From NCBI GenBank assembly GCA_030490835.1, contig CM059977.1, positions 18,829,335-18,893,334 of the forward strand: a stretch of 64,000 nucleotides of DNA, given 5' to 3'. The notes below the pieces were generated by a model. It ran no database searches. It was not told the DNA's origin and saw only the letters and a program-made list of their open reading frames with translations. Source of the stretch: Annona cherimola (lineage: Eukaryota > Streptophyta > Magnoliopsida > Magnoliales > Annonaceae). Below, one piece after another: positions 12,613-24,004 of the stretch (the stretch's first letter is position 1; each line of letters starts with the position of its first letter). The position numbers and the translations under genes are program-made.

Positions 12613-13244
12613 CATAAATGGATCTTGTATTTAATATTTAGATTTCGTTAGGAAAAATGTAGAAACGAGAAAAGAGAATGAAAAAATTTTTAATTAGGAA
12701 GTGATTTGATATGATAGGCATAATCAATAGGAGTAAAAAATAAAGTTAAAATAGAGAGAATAATTTCATATAAAAAAGTTAAAATAAAGAGATAATAACA
12801 AAATTAAAAATTAGAAAATTAAAATATTAAATTATAAAAATAGTAATGCTTTTCCATTTGATGAAAGTGAAGAAGTAAGGAAATTTTTTTTAAAAAAAGT
12901 GTAAAAGTGATATAAAATATTGACAAGGACGAAGTGTTAGTAAATAGAGTAATTATGTGATAAAATAATTAAATAAATAGATAAATTAAAAATGGAATAG
13001 TTAAATATTTAAGTCATTAAATAAATTTGCTGAGAATAGCTAATAACAAGTGTATTTGACATTTAATAAAACTTTTAAAAAATTTTAATGTAAACCTTCC
13101 CAAAAGGAGAGAATTAATATAATATAATGACGACAATCATACGCAGTAAAAAGAATAACACTTAAATATATAAATAAATAATTAAAAATAAAATGAATAT
13201 GAAAATAAAAATTTTAAATCAACAAGTTTTCATGATTATGTACT
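12613..13244. other. AT-rich repeat debris
   Basis: About 12640-12900 shares phrases such as GTGATTTGATATGATAG and AAAGTTAAAATAGA with the family A MITE. It is too decayed to bound. No gene is seen. Confidence 0.4.
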
Positions 13245-13530
13245 AAGGTGTGTTTTGCTACAATAAAAAAATTTTAATTTAAAATTTTTCACTCTTTATA
13301 ATTATCTTATTTTTAATTATTTTTCACATCTTCCTATACAACTGCTATGTTTTTTAATTACTTTTACATAACTTCTTATACAATTATCTTATTTATTTTA
13401 ACTTTATTCTCTTCAATACTTATTATTACTCTTATTATATCACATCATTTTTTTCTATTCAAAACTTTTATACCAAAAACCTTATATTGAAAAATTTTAT
13501 CACTTCCTAATTGAGAATGTAAAAATCGGT
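13245..13530. mobile_element. Decayed Tourist-like MITE (family A relic)
   Basis: The sequence runs in the same order as the intact copies in inverse orientation, with TTTCACTCTTTATAATTATC, then ATTTTAACTTTATTCTCTTC, then TTATATCACATCA. The terminal motif is degraded and no target duplication is preserved. Confidence 0.55.
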
Positions 13531-14770
13531 AAAAGTTTGGAACTATAAAAATGAGTGGAATTTAGGATGAGAGTGAAAGTAGAAAAGAAAGTATTTTGAA
13601 AATTATGTAATTAAAATAAAATGATAAGTATAAAGTTAAAAAAAATAAGGTAATTGAAAGAAAAACAATTAAAATATATGAATGAAATTTATAAAATAAA
13701 ATTATTAAATTATTTATAAAATAACGTATACAATTTTCCTTCCCATCCCAGCCGAGCCTACGCTGCCACACTGCCACACGCATGTATGGACCCGAACCTC
13801 GAGCAGTGCGTTAAACGTATCCTCGATATGCGGGGATTGACCATCACGTGAAAAGTCCTTCTTTGTTTTTTGTTTTTTTGTTTTTTTTTTTTTTTGACTT
13901 TTGCTTTTTTTACTGCTAAGTTTTGCTCGCACTGACCCACGTGGGCACATCACATTTCGAGGGCGTTGCTTATTTGCGAGTTTTACACGCATTGCACTCG
14001 CTTGACGTTTATGGAACCCTTCATTATTTTACGGTGAAACTACACAATTTAGACATTGAGGAAGGCTGCATATAAATACTTTTCAGTAGGTAAGTAAATA
14101 ATAAACTTAAATTTATAAATATTTTAATTTTATACAAGAGCAGCAGCAACTAAGAAGGCTACTTACATGAACACCACTTCTCTGCAGGAATGGTTTCAGT
14201 AATAACCAGTTCCTACAACCACGGTAACCAATCCAAATATTTTATTTTTTGTTTTTCAAAAATTCAACTTTATATTATGTTTTAAATACAGTTTTAATTA
14301 TTCATAGTAAAAATTATATACATTTACTTGGACGAGATGAGCATGATATGGAACTTCTCATTTTCCCAATAACACTTTTCTCATTATTAAAAATAACAAT
14401 TTTTTTTTTATTCTCCATACAATTCTTCTTATTCCTAATATAGATTCATACATCCTCCCATCCTCATCTAGTACGAGGGGTTGGTAAACAGATGGGGTGG
14501 GGTGAAGTGGGAAATGTCTTTATCCTCTCCATTTCTCCACAAATCATTTAATAACTTAGTAATCATATTTTTCAATTTTAACCCTATAATTCAATCATAT
14601 TTCCTCCAACTACCATATTTATTTCACCTTTACCTCTATCATTTCATATCAAATACGCATTTTCTCAAAATATTCTTTTTTTATTTTCGACCTCATCCCA
14701 CAATGTCACTAAAATCAACATTATCAAACATTTCATAAGCCATGAAATGTTATATAATTTATGTAATATA
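13531..14770. other. Intergenic, nothing recognised
   Basis: AT-rich, with one GC-richer patch at about 13740-13990 that includes a T-rich run at about 13862-13895. No protein or RNA gene is supported. The end (14758-14770) is the left copy of the LINE target duplication. Confidence 0.45.
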
Positions 14771-14879
14771 TTTTTTTTGAAGTAAAGATTTTCATTTATC
14801 AAAACTAAACAAGAATACAACTATACAAAAAATCCATGTATAATGGATGAACAAGGAAATCCGGTAGGTTTCCCCACCA

Positions 14880-15352
14880 AGTCCAATAAGAACAACTAGA
14901 TTTAGCTGCATTCTCTGCTAAGACATGGGCGCACATATTGTCATTCCTAAGTACATGTTGAAAACTATAAGACTCAAAAAACCCTGTTAGGCTCTATATT
15001 TCCTTTATTATCATCCCAACGGAGATAGGATCTGATGTTCAAAGTTCAAAAAATGATGCAAAACCAAATAGTCAATTTCCACAACCAATTTTTTAATGCT
15101 AAGATTAGCAGCCCACTTCAGTCTGCCACGCATTGCCCATGCTTCCACACTGACCACATCCAATAGGCCATTTGCCTTCCAAGCAAAAGTAGCCCTAAAA
15201 CACTCATTTGAATCTCTTAACACCACTCCAAATCCCATGCATTTGCTTCTTGATAGAAGCCTTCCGTCAACATTTATCTTCAATGTACCAGTAGGTGGTC
15301 TCCTCCATCTGGGAACCAAAAGGGTATCTAACGCACAACTCCCCTCCAGCAA
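14880..15352 (-). pseudogene. LINE RNase H domain (broken)
   Basis: The segment begins TGTLKINVDGRLL and continues with GFGVVLRDSNE and VEAWAMRGRLKWA, matching the strand, Asp and Glu-helix elements of plant LINE RNase H. After a stop near 15011 the domain resumes in another frame, with NDNMCAHVLAENA at about 14915-14955, the C-terminal helix containing the catalytic-site His. This places at least one frameshift inside the domain. Confidence 0.75.
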
Positions 15353-15373
15353 TTTTGATGTTTGGATTGACTC

Positions 15374-15778
15374 CTAGAAAACTCGGCACCAGCCGATGAT
15401 TTCTCTGTAATCCGATCTAGATCCAGTCTCTCTATAATTGTTTCTCAGAAACCACACACGCCAGCATAATAGAATGAAACTTTCAAATCTATTTTCCAGA
15501 TTTGATGATGCAAAGAATAGCAGGATACAAATAGCAGCTTTTCTTGACACCCAAATGTTGTGGTCACTTATCAGCTCTCTCCTTGCATGTATGATAGATT
15601 CGCAAAAAGCGAACAGGTGGTGAATGTCTTCTTGACTCTTCCCGCACAAGACACATACGGGGGCAATCTCCAAACCACTCCTCATAAGATTTTTCCTAGT
15701 TGGGAGAGCGTCTAGGGTTAGCCTCCAGCCGAACACTTTCACTCTACTCGAGAGCTTTGTTTTCCATAATATTTTCAA
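15374..15778 (-). pseudogene. LINE zf-RVT segment
   Basis: The frame contains WKTKLSSRVKVFGWRLTLDA, LPTRKNLMRSG and CVLCGKSQEDIHHLFAFC. This is the characteristic zinc-binding reverse-transcriptase-associated domain between RT and RNase H in plant LINEs, with the C-x2-C and H-x3-F-x2-C pattern. It is the same element as its neighbours, but in a frame that is not continuous with them. Confidence 0.75.
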
Positions 15779-16393
15779 AAGCTTTTTTTGCTGTCAATTT
15801 GTAGGCTTAGGGCATCGCGTGACATAACCTAAAAAATAAGAAGGGTTAGCAATAATCATCTTATATTCGGACTTTACTGTAAAGTTTCCATCAGCTTCTA
15901 ATGTCCAAAATCAGCCCTCACTAATTCCCCCTTGGGTATGGGGATAAGATTTATCTTCCTCTAGGCAAATTCCCTAGCCATGGCCATGATTTTTTCCCCA
16001 TTCCATGTATTGCTTTGTTAGTTTATAAAGAAGCTAACAAGGACATGATCAGATATATGACTTGGGAGGGGCCTGCTTTGGTCCAGCCACTTGTCTTGGA
16101 AGAATCTAATTGATTTTCCATCACCCACCCTCCATCTTCCCTCTTCTTCTATCACACATTTAACCTTTTGAATGAACTTCCATATGTAGGAGTCCCGACT
16201 ACTTGTCTTACTAGTCTAGATATTTCCCTTTAAGAAACACTTTGCTTTCAATATATCATGGCAGAAAGAATTCTGATTCTGGATTAGGCGCCATAACTAT
16301 TTTGAAATTAATGTGTAGTTAAAGGCCAGGAGTTCTCGAAATCTCAATCCTCCTTCTGCCTTTTGTTTACTCAACTCATGCCAGGTGATCCTG

Positions 16394-17316
16394 CTAATTT
16401 TCCTTTTCCCATCCTTCTCCCCACCAGAAGCGACTTAGCAAGCTATTAACTTCCTTGCATAAGCTTTTTGGGAGGAGAAACATGCTCTTGGTGTAAGTAG
16501 GAATTGATAGGGTAACAACCTTAATAAGGATCTCTTTTTTCCCCACAGAGTGAAGCCTTTCTTTCCACCCTTGCAGTTTTCTCCATACTCTTTCTTTCAA
16601 GCCTTTAAAAACTATTTTTTTACTTTAACAAGCTAAGCTGGAAAGCCCCAAATATTGGTCGATTTCCTTCTCCAACATTCCTAGCCATTCCTGCACTTAT
16701 TTTCCTCTCCCTGCCAGTGTTTACACTAAAAACAAAGAATTTTTTTCAAAATTCAGTTTCTGCCCCGAGCTCTTACTGTATTATTAGAAGCCTTAAAAAA
16801 TAGAAGAGCATCATCGGCAAAGAAGAGGTGAGAGGTACATGGACCCCTTGGAAATAATCTCGGCCCAGTGATTTGTTTTCTAAGGTTTCCAACACTGATT
16901 AGAGATGATAGACTTTCAGAACAAACCAGAAAAAGATACGGGAAGAGGGGGTCCCCCTGCCGAAGGCCCCTACTAGGCTTAAACTCCTGGGATGTGAATC
17001 CATTAATGTTCACTCTGTAGGACACTATACTTATACAGTTTCTAACCCATCTGATCCAAGTTTCGCTAAAGTTCATCTTCTTCACCCTCAAATAGATAGA
17101 GTCATTCAACGCGGTCATAAGACATATCAAGCTTAATGGCCACGTCCTCCTTTCCCTTTTTCTGTTTCTCAAATGGTGGATGGCTTCATAAGCAACCAGC
17201 AAGTTATCGGATATGAGTCTTCCCAGGACGAAAGCACTTTGCTGCGAAGAAATATTTGATTGGAGGCACACCTTCATTCTATTTGCTAAGACTTTTGCAA
17301 GCACTTTATAAACCAC
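16394..17316 (-). pseudogene. LINE reverse transcriptase (broken)
   Basis: The best segment, 17316-16753, has VLAKVLANRMKVCL and QSAFVLGRLISDN (fingers and palm), then SRGLRQGDPLFPYLFLVCSE and SHLFFADDALLFFKA. The FADD box carries the catalytic aspartates. The catalytic-Asp region upstream (usually AFD) has been lost to a change near SLICLMTALND. The thumb-region fragment with LQGWKERLHSVGKKEILIK lies downstream at 16600-16394 in another frame. A polymerase-defective fossil. Confidence 0.8.
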
Positions 17317-18182
17317 ATTACATAGGCTTATTCATCTGAAATCATCCAGTTTACTGGATCCCCTTTTCTTCACGATGAGAACAATTATAGTCTTGTTTAG
17401 ATTCTTAAGCTAAGATTCATTTTCAATGTACATTTGTTCCTCTATGAAAACCTTGCACATTTTGTAAATGTCCTATCAGACAATCCTCCAGTGCCTTTGG
17501 AAGAAGCCAACAGACATGTCGTCTTGTCCAGCAGCTTTTAAGGAGTTCATTGATTTTACAGCTTTTTCTACTTCCTCCATTTCCAACGGTCTGATCATAA
17601 GTTCGTTCTCTGAATCTGAGAGTTGTGTCTTGATGTCCCTAGTGGTGCTTTCCACATTACATGGGATGAAGCTTGTGAATAAATTTGATTAGTGACTTCT
17701 AAAAGCCTCCTCCATATCGCCCTGGTTAGTCGTCCAGTTGTGATTCCCATCCCTGATGCCACTAATGAAATTTCTCCTCCTTCTATTAGAAGCAGCTCTA
17801 TAGAAAAAACTAGTGTTTCTATCCCCATGATTGAGCTAGTGAATCTTGGACCTCTATTTCCACATTATCTCTTCATCTTCGAGAAGCGTATTGATTTTTC
17901 TTTCCGCCTCGCGAATAGCATTCTCTCTCATTGTTGATGGCTGTTGATTTCTTAAATTCAGCAACTCATTCTGTCCTTCTCTTATTTTTCTTATGACGCT
18001 GCCTCTTTTTCTATTGCTCCAATTCATAAGCACTTTCCCACGCTTCTAAATTTTGTTCTTGATACTTTGAAATTTTGAATCTGTATTTTGGCTCCTATTA
18101 TCCCATACATCTTGTACTAGATTATGTGCTTCCTTATTTTTGCCCAATGCAGCTCATATTTGAATGTTTTGCGGGGCTTTCT

Positions 18183-18911
18183 CTAATTCTTCCTTGCATC
18201 CAGCAGAAGCAGAATCGAGTTGTGATCGAATGATGCAACCACTAGGTGTTCAACCTTTGCATAAGGAAAAAGGGTCAACCATTCAACATTTGCTAGACCC
18301 CTATCAAGTCTAGCTTCTACTCTTGCTCTCCCCATTTGATTATTCCTCCATGTCATTGGAGGGCAAAAAAACCAAGATCTTGGAGCCTGCATTGATCAAT
18401 GACTTCTCTAAAACTGTCCATCTGCCTCTCAGGCCTGATGCAGTAACTTTTGATTTTAAATAAGCCCACCACTTCATTAAAATCACCCACTATAGCCTAA
18501 GGGAAAGTACGATGGTTGTGAAGTTGGCGCAAAAATTCTAAAATTTGATTCTACTATACCAAACTGGATTCCCATAGAACCCCATAAGCCTTCATCTTCT
18601 GCATTCATTGTTAAATCCCATCTCGGCATTGATATGGTTGAGTGAGTAGCTCTTCACCTTTACATCCCATTCTCCTTCCATAACAGAGCTAAACCTCTCA
18701 TTCTTTCTTCATTATTCGCAGCTAGGCAATTTTGAATACCCATTCTCCTCTTAACAGCCTCCATCTCCCTTGCAATCTTCTTTGTTTCACATAAGAAGAC
18801 AAAATTGGGATCTTTTTGCTCGACAATATCAAGCACATTTTGAATTGCGAACAGGATACTCATTACCTTTGATGGATTGAGAGAGTATCCCAACCTCCAC
18901 TCATCTGTCAT
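18183..18911 (-). pseudogene. LINE endonuclease remnants
   Basis: 18911-18660 begins the endonuclease with PNFVFLCETK (the strand carrying the E-T-K metal-binding glutamate) and continues with RGLALLWKENGM. 18392-18183 holds ARVEARLDRGLANVEW and a DHNSILLLL end, which corresponds to the D-H catalytic pair (SDHxP) with a substitution. The two are not in one open frame. This enzyme nicks the target to prime reverse transcription. Confidence 0.75.
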
Positions 18912-19075
18912 AGCCTCCTTCTTTAGTTTTTTGTCTTTTCCTTTCAGTTTCCCCTTTTAATTCTTCCTTCCCTAACTCCCTTTTTCTTCTTTCCTTTCTT
19001 TCTTTCTCCCCTCTGTCCCTCTCCCCTTCTTCCTCAACCACGCTTTCCTTTCTAACCCACTTTTTAGTTATCTCA

Positions 19076-19320
19076 TTGTCCCGCAGGTATCTCCCCCCCC
19101 CCCCATCACCTTATCCTCCATACACTCTTTCCTTTCTACTGTTTTATTTGTCATCTCCTCATCATCATCCCTCTGATCTTTATTCTCCTACTTGTCCTTT
19201 GTTCCCAAGGTCACTTCCAACTATATATCTTCCTCTTCATCAAATAGCCCCTCCCCATCTTCCTCATTCTCCCCTAGTGGGTGTACCCCACCTCCCATTC
19301 CCCCCCCCCGACTCATTCTG
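19076..19320. repeat. Pyrimidine-rich segment with poly(C) runs
   Basis: C runs at about 19089-19103 and 19303-19311 lie within the LINE 5' half. They are low-complexity tracts, not a separate gene. Confidence 0.7.
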
Positions 19321-19590
19321 CTCCATTCTTGCTCTCTCTTCCTTTCTTTATACCCATTTCCTGACTTTTTACCCTTTCCCCTTTTTGGTTTGTTATGTCC
19401 TTTAGAACCAATCTACCCCATAGATTCTTCTCTTCCACTAGTTCCCTTCCTTTAATGGGCCCTCTCTTTGACATTACTAGCTTGAAATTAGTATCCACCT
19501 CAAATTCTTCCTCTCTCTTGTCGAATTCAAAATCCTCAATGTAACTTTTTGGAGTGACTCTGTTACCCATTCCTTTACCATCTTTTATAC

Positions 19591-20096
19591 CTATTGTTTT
19601 GAATCGACTCTTAGATGACAGCTATATGGCAGCTCTGCCTCATTTAAACCCTCCTTGCTCTTGGTGTCATTGCATTCCTTGAAAGCATGGCCAATTTTAC
19701 TACACATGTAGCAAAAAAATCGGGAGTCTCTCATATTGAAAGGGGATCCACCTTTTAGCCGCTGAACCACATTGTAAGAAGATACCTCTTCTGAGAGGAT
19801 CTCTGATGTCGACTTCCACTTTAATCCTAACAGTAGATTCACTAGGGACCCCTTCATAGCATGTATTGAAGGTTTCCCCAACCTTTGATCCCACAATGGA
19901 TCTATCGATTAGGAAGGGACTTTTTTATCAACAACCATAATGGGGTGGAGAATAGTTTAATCTCCTCTCTCCTTTTCGGTTGGTCTAGCTTCTCCATTAG
20001 AATCATCTTCCTGTCATATGTCCAAGGTTGCCCATTAAGAACTTGATCCCTGTCCTCTGTAGTCTCAAAGGAAATCCTATCCAGGTTATCATCCAC
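19591..20096 (-). pseudogene. LINE ORF1 (DUF4283 plus CCHC knuckle), broken
   Basis: 20096-19902 reads ISFETTEDRDQVLNGQPWTY, typical of the DUF4283 nucleic-acid-binding domain of plant retroelement ORF1 proteins. In a different frame, 19896-19591 ends with CYMCSKIGHAFKEC, a C-x2-C-x4-H-x4-C zinc knuckle. A frameshift separates the two halves. Confidence 0.75.
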
Positions 20097-20558
20097 TTCT
20101 ACACTTGTGAACGTGCTATTTACTTTCCATTGTCTTCACAAATTCGCTTTTAAAAAGTCCTTGTTGTAATTTTTTTTCATCCACAGTGAGTAGAGAATAG
20201 TTGCTTACCTCTGGAGCTAGCTTTGGTAGTTGGTTTGCATTAATCTCCAGCGTTTGTATTTCCTTCACCATCAACTCTTCTTCTCTAATTTCCATTTACC
20301 CTGTCTATGCCCTAGGGACGATTCCTCTTTTACCTTTGATTCTTAGTACCTGGTGCTACCTTTTCTGGAGGAGACGTGTTACTTGGTTCTTGAGGCAGCC
20401 AATATATCAGCTTTTAGTGGAAAATGAAGAAAGAGGAGAGAGAGGGAGTGGTTTCCGCCTTCACCAAAGTCAGTGCATGAAAAAATTTGCCAAAGCTGTC
20501 TCACTCGAGAAGCTTCAAGACCCTTGGATCATCAGTTTCCTAAGTTTTATGTAATATA

Positions 20559-21577
20559 AAATGTTATATGTGTGTGTATTTTACTAAATAATTTTTTAAA
20601 AATTTTATATTGTAAAATAATAAATATAAGACAACCCAAAAATAAAAATTTTGAATTAGTTCCCACAATAGTGTGTTTTCCATTACAGTTGTTTCCACTC
20701 CCTACACGGTAATTTTTTTAGAGCTATGCACTATTGGGTTCGCATGTCCCTTTAAATATTTAATTGTATAAATTTAGTTGATTTAGTATAATCAAATGTC
20801 AAACATATAAATGTTGATCATCTATCTTATTTTAACAGCCATAGGTTCATCATTTTCAATTTATGTTATTTTACTATTTTTAATTTCTTAAAATATCACT
20901 CTTACAATTCAAGCCTAATTCACCTTACATATTTCCTCTATTGATAACTAAAAATAATATACATTATCATGAGAAAAGAGCAAGACTCCTCAAATTGGAG
21001 ATGCAAGGTTTCGATGGGGATCGAAACCTTGATCATCTAGACATAAGCTAGGACTTCTTTAGCATCTTATTTTAGTACTTCTTATTTATACATTATACAT
21101 TTTTATACTTCATATTGCATTTGGTTGGTAAGATGAAAATAGGGAAAAAAAACTTAGTCACTCTTCCTACATGCTCTTTTATATGGTTGGATATATTTAA
21201 CTACCTAATTATTCTATTATAATTACATCTATATTTCAATTATTTTATATATTTTTTTCATATAATTATCCTATTTATTATATTTTATTTTAAGATTTTA
21301 ATAATTATCTTTATCATATCACATTATTCTCTCATTTTTAATATTTTTTTACAAATTTTATCGCTTTTCAGTCCATTACTAAATAGAACCTTGGAAAAAA
21401 AATGTCACTCTCATAGCTATGATATAAAGCTTTTAAAGGGTATTATTCTTTGCATCCAACTATGCTCATATAAAAAAATTTCATTTTTGGCAACGTTTAT
21501 TAACAAAAAAGGTACACATAAAAAACTTTTTTGCTTGAAATGATACTTTAATAAGTAATGAAACATTTTCTTATTTA
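20559..21577. other. Intergenic; hairpin and old MITE debris
   Basis: No gene is visible. A perfect 11-bp hairpin occupies 21005-21030. About 21110-21390 has the order and wording of a very old family A MITE (TTATCATATCACATTATTC). Confidence 0.45.
21005..21030. other. Perfect 11-bp stem, 4-nt loop
   Basis: AAGGTTTCGAT, GGGG, then ATCGAAACCTT forms a flawless hairpin. The right arm contains GATCGAAAC, which also fits a Pol III B-box consensus, so it may be SINE debris. No T-run suited to a terminator follows directly. Confidence 0.6.
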
Positions 21578-21843
21578 GGATGTGTTTGGGAATGGGTAAA
21601 ACTTTTGATGAAAAGTTGTAAAGAGTAGAAGTTATCAAATGATGTGATATGATAGAGGTAATGATGAGGAATAAATATGATAAAGTTAAAATAGATAGGT
21701 TAGTTGTGTTAGTAGTTGTGTAAAAATGATTGAAAAGTAGGGTAGTTGTATAGAAAAATGTGAAGAAATGATTAAAAAATAGGATAGTCATAGAGAGTGA
21801 AAAGTTTTAACTTGACAACTTTTACTTATTAACAAATACACCC
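21578..21843. mobile_element. Tourist-like MITE, family A copy 1
   Basis: It starts GGATGTGTTTGGGAATGGG and ends AATACACCC. The 3-bp duplication TTA flanks it at 21575-21577 and 21844-21846. The TIR and 3-bp duplication fit the PIF/Harbinger (Tourist) group. Non-coding. Confidence 0.85.
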
Positions 21844-21846
21844 TTA

Positions 21847-23121
21847 TAATATTTCTTCCAAAACAAGAAAATTTTCTTGCATGCTTTCATAAGCAAGAAA
21901 TTTACAATCAATTCAAATTTTCATTAATTAAGAAAATAAACTGTTAGTTACTAAATTTCTTTTTAGTTGTTGATGTACAGCACAAGCCACTATATTTTCT
22001 TAAGAAACTAAAATTTAACTTTTTGCGACAGAATTTTGATAGTCAAAAATCAAAATTCTTGTAGTAGATAAAATACATAAGACGATCTGATGGGAAGATT
22101 CCTAATTAAGAAATCATAGATAACGTGTTTTATTTGCTAATGATAAAGTTTTACAACAATTTTTGATTAAATAGAAATCAATCGTAACATTAAACTTATT
22201 TATTTATAATTGTAAATGGTCCATTATTGAATACCTTTTATTTTAAAATATTTTTACGAATCAAAATTATCTATTTTTATAACACCAATTGCTTTATCAT
22301 GTTCCCAAAAATCACTCTCATTATAAACTTATATTTTGTAAAAAGTTAGCATCTTTTAAGGGTGAATACTACATATCTGTTAATTTCTATCAGCAATATA
22401 TAATATATAAAAGTTTCAATGCATATAATTTTTGAAATCATAAACAAATACATATGAATATACATGATAAATGGTTTAAATATGAAAAACCATTTAAAAA
22501 TTTAAAAAAGCAACTACATTGAATCATTTTCCTTTAAAATCTACATGTATTAAAACTTTTATAAATTATATATTAGCTTACTTCCATATGCTTTTGGATT
22601 TTTTAAATAATTTTTTAATAAAAAAAATTTCAAATCACAAATAAATAGATAATGATGAATCTTATATATCATTGATTAGGATTTGATGGAATAAAGTTTG
22701 ATAAACATCAAAGACTTACTTTATGTGAGGAAAATGCCAGACAAAAGTGTCCTCAATTATTGCTCGAGAGATGACAAAAGTCTTTAGTAAAGAGCGTAAA
22801 TAAAAAAAAGTCTTCAATAAAAAGTATGTTTTGAAAGTGACATTTTTAGACGAAAAGTTCTTTGAAAAAATATTTGAATTATGAGAAATGATGTGATATG
22901 ATATGACTAATGATGAACAATAAAAAAAATAATTATATAGAAAAATGTAAACATTAATTAAAAATAGAATAGTTACGAAAAATGAAAAGTTTTAGTTCAA
23001 AAAGATTTTTTAATAGAATTTATTTTGAAAAGTTTTCGAGACCCAAAAAGTAAAAGAGAAAGAATGATTGAGCTTTGAAGTTAGTGGAGGAATCTCTCCT
23101 TTCTTCAAGTATCTTGATATA
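21847..23121. other. Intergenic; partial MITE relic
   Basis: AT-rich. A decayed family A fragment occupies about 22850-23040 (GAAATGATGTGATATGATAT). Nothing else is recognised. Confidence 0.45.
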
Positions 23122-23402
23122 GGGTGTGTTTGGGAATGGATACAACTTTTGATGAAAAGTTGTAGAGAGCAGAAGTTGTCAAATGATGTGATATGATAGG
23201 GGTAATAATGAGAAATAAATAAGATAAAGTTGAAATAGATAGGTTAGTTGTGTTGGTAGTTATGTAAAAATGATTGAAAAGTAGAGTAATTGTATAGAAA
23301 AATGTGAAGAAATGATTAAAAAATAAGATAGTTGTGGAAAATGAAAAGTCTTAGATTAAAAAATTTTAACTTGATAACTTTTACTTATTACTAAACACAC
23401 CC
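23122..23402. mobile_element. Tourist-like MITE, family A copy 2
   Basis: It starts GGGTGTGTTTGGGAATGG and ends CTAAACACACCC. The 3-bp duplication ATA flanks it (23119-23121 and 23403-23405). It is closely similar to copy 1, lies in the same orientation, and is about 0.6 kb upstream of the DXS start codon. Confidence 0.85.
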
Positions 23403-23873
23403 ATAAGCTTTTCTTATAATTTACGAAAATGTTAAAAAATAATCTTATAATTTTTTTCAAGAATTTATGATCCATGTAGATCAACCACCATGAAGAATTT
23501 TTTCTGTATTTTTCATTCTTTAAAATCAAAAATATGTAAAAATCCAAAATGAAAAATTGGGCATTGTGACTATCTAGGTGGAGCAAGCATATCCATCCAT
23601 AATTTTAATTTTTTTTTTTTTAAATGTACCGCCCGTAGATCCGACCATATCCGATCGTTCGGGTGAAATAAAAACTCAACCCTACGAGCACGCCATGTGC
23701 AATTGTGCATGATTGCCGTCGTACCAGCCAAATCGGTGTGAGCCGATCTCCGAGCCGGCTTGAGTTGAATTATTATAAATCTTTAATTACCTTGTCGCCA
23801 GCTCTCACCATCAGTCCAGCACGACTGCACGAGAAAACCGTTCCTTGTTCAAAATCTTTTCAGCCACACAGCC

Positions 23874-23988
23874 TTTAAATCCCCCTGGAGCCCAGCCGCC
23901 TGCTCACATTGCCCGCCTGTCCTCCCTTCCCTCCCTCCCTCCCTCCTCGCTCTTCTTCCTCCTTCCTCTTCAACTCTTTCTCATCCCT
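23874..23988 (+). promoter_or_regulatory. DXS proximal promoter and pyrimidine-rich leader
   Basis: A weak TATA-like TTTAAAT lies at 23874-23880, about 125 bp before the ATG. A CT-rich tract with several CCCT units follows at about 23917-23988. Pyrimidine patches of this kind are common at plant core promoters and leaders. The exact transcription start cannot be seen. Confidence 0.4.
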
Positions 23989-24004
23989 ATCAACCTCTAA
24001 AAAC

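Larger units (their letters stand above)
14771..20545 (-). mobile_element. Full-length, decayed L1-type LINE (RNase H-bearing)
   Basis: The 5.8-kb element lies in minus orientation. A 13-bp perfect duplication, TTTATGTAATATA, flanks it (14758-14770 and 20546-20558), and T's at the low end represent the minus-strand poly(A) tail. Reading 5' to 3' on the minus strand, it has an ORF1 with DUF4283-like and CCHC zinc-knuckle segments, an endonuclease, a reverse transcriptase, a zf-RVT segment and an RNase H. Every segment is in a different frame or interrupted by stops, so it cannot make its own proteins. The domain order and target duplication identify it as a complete plant L1-clade insertion. 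Confidence 0.9.
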
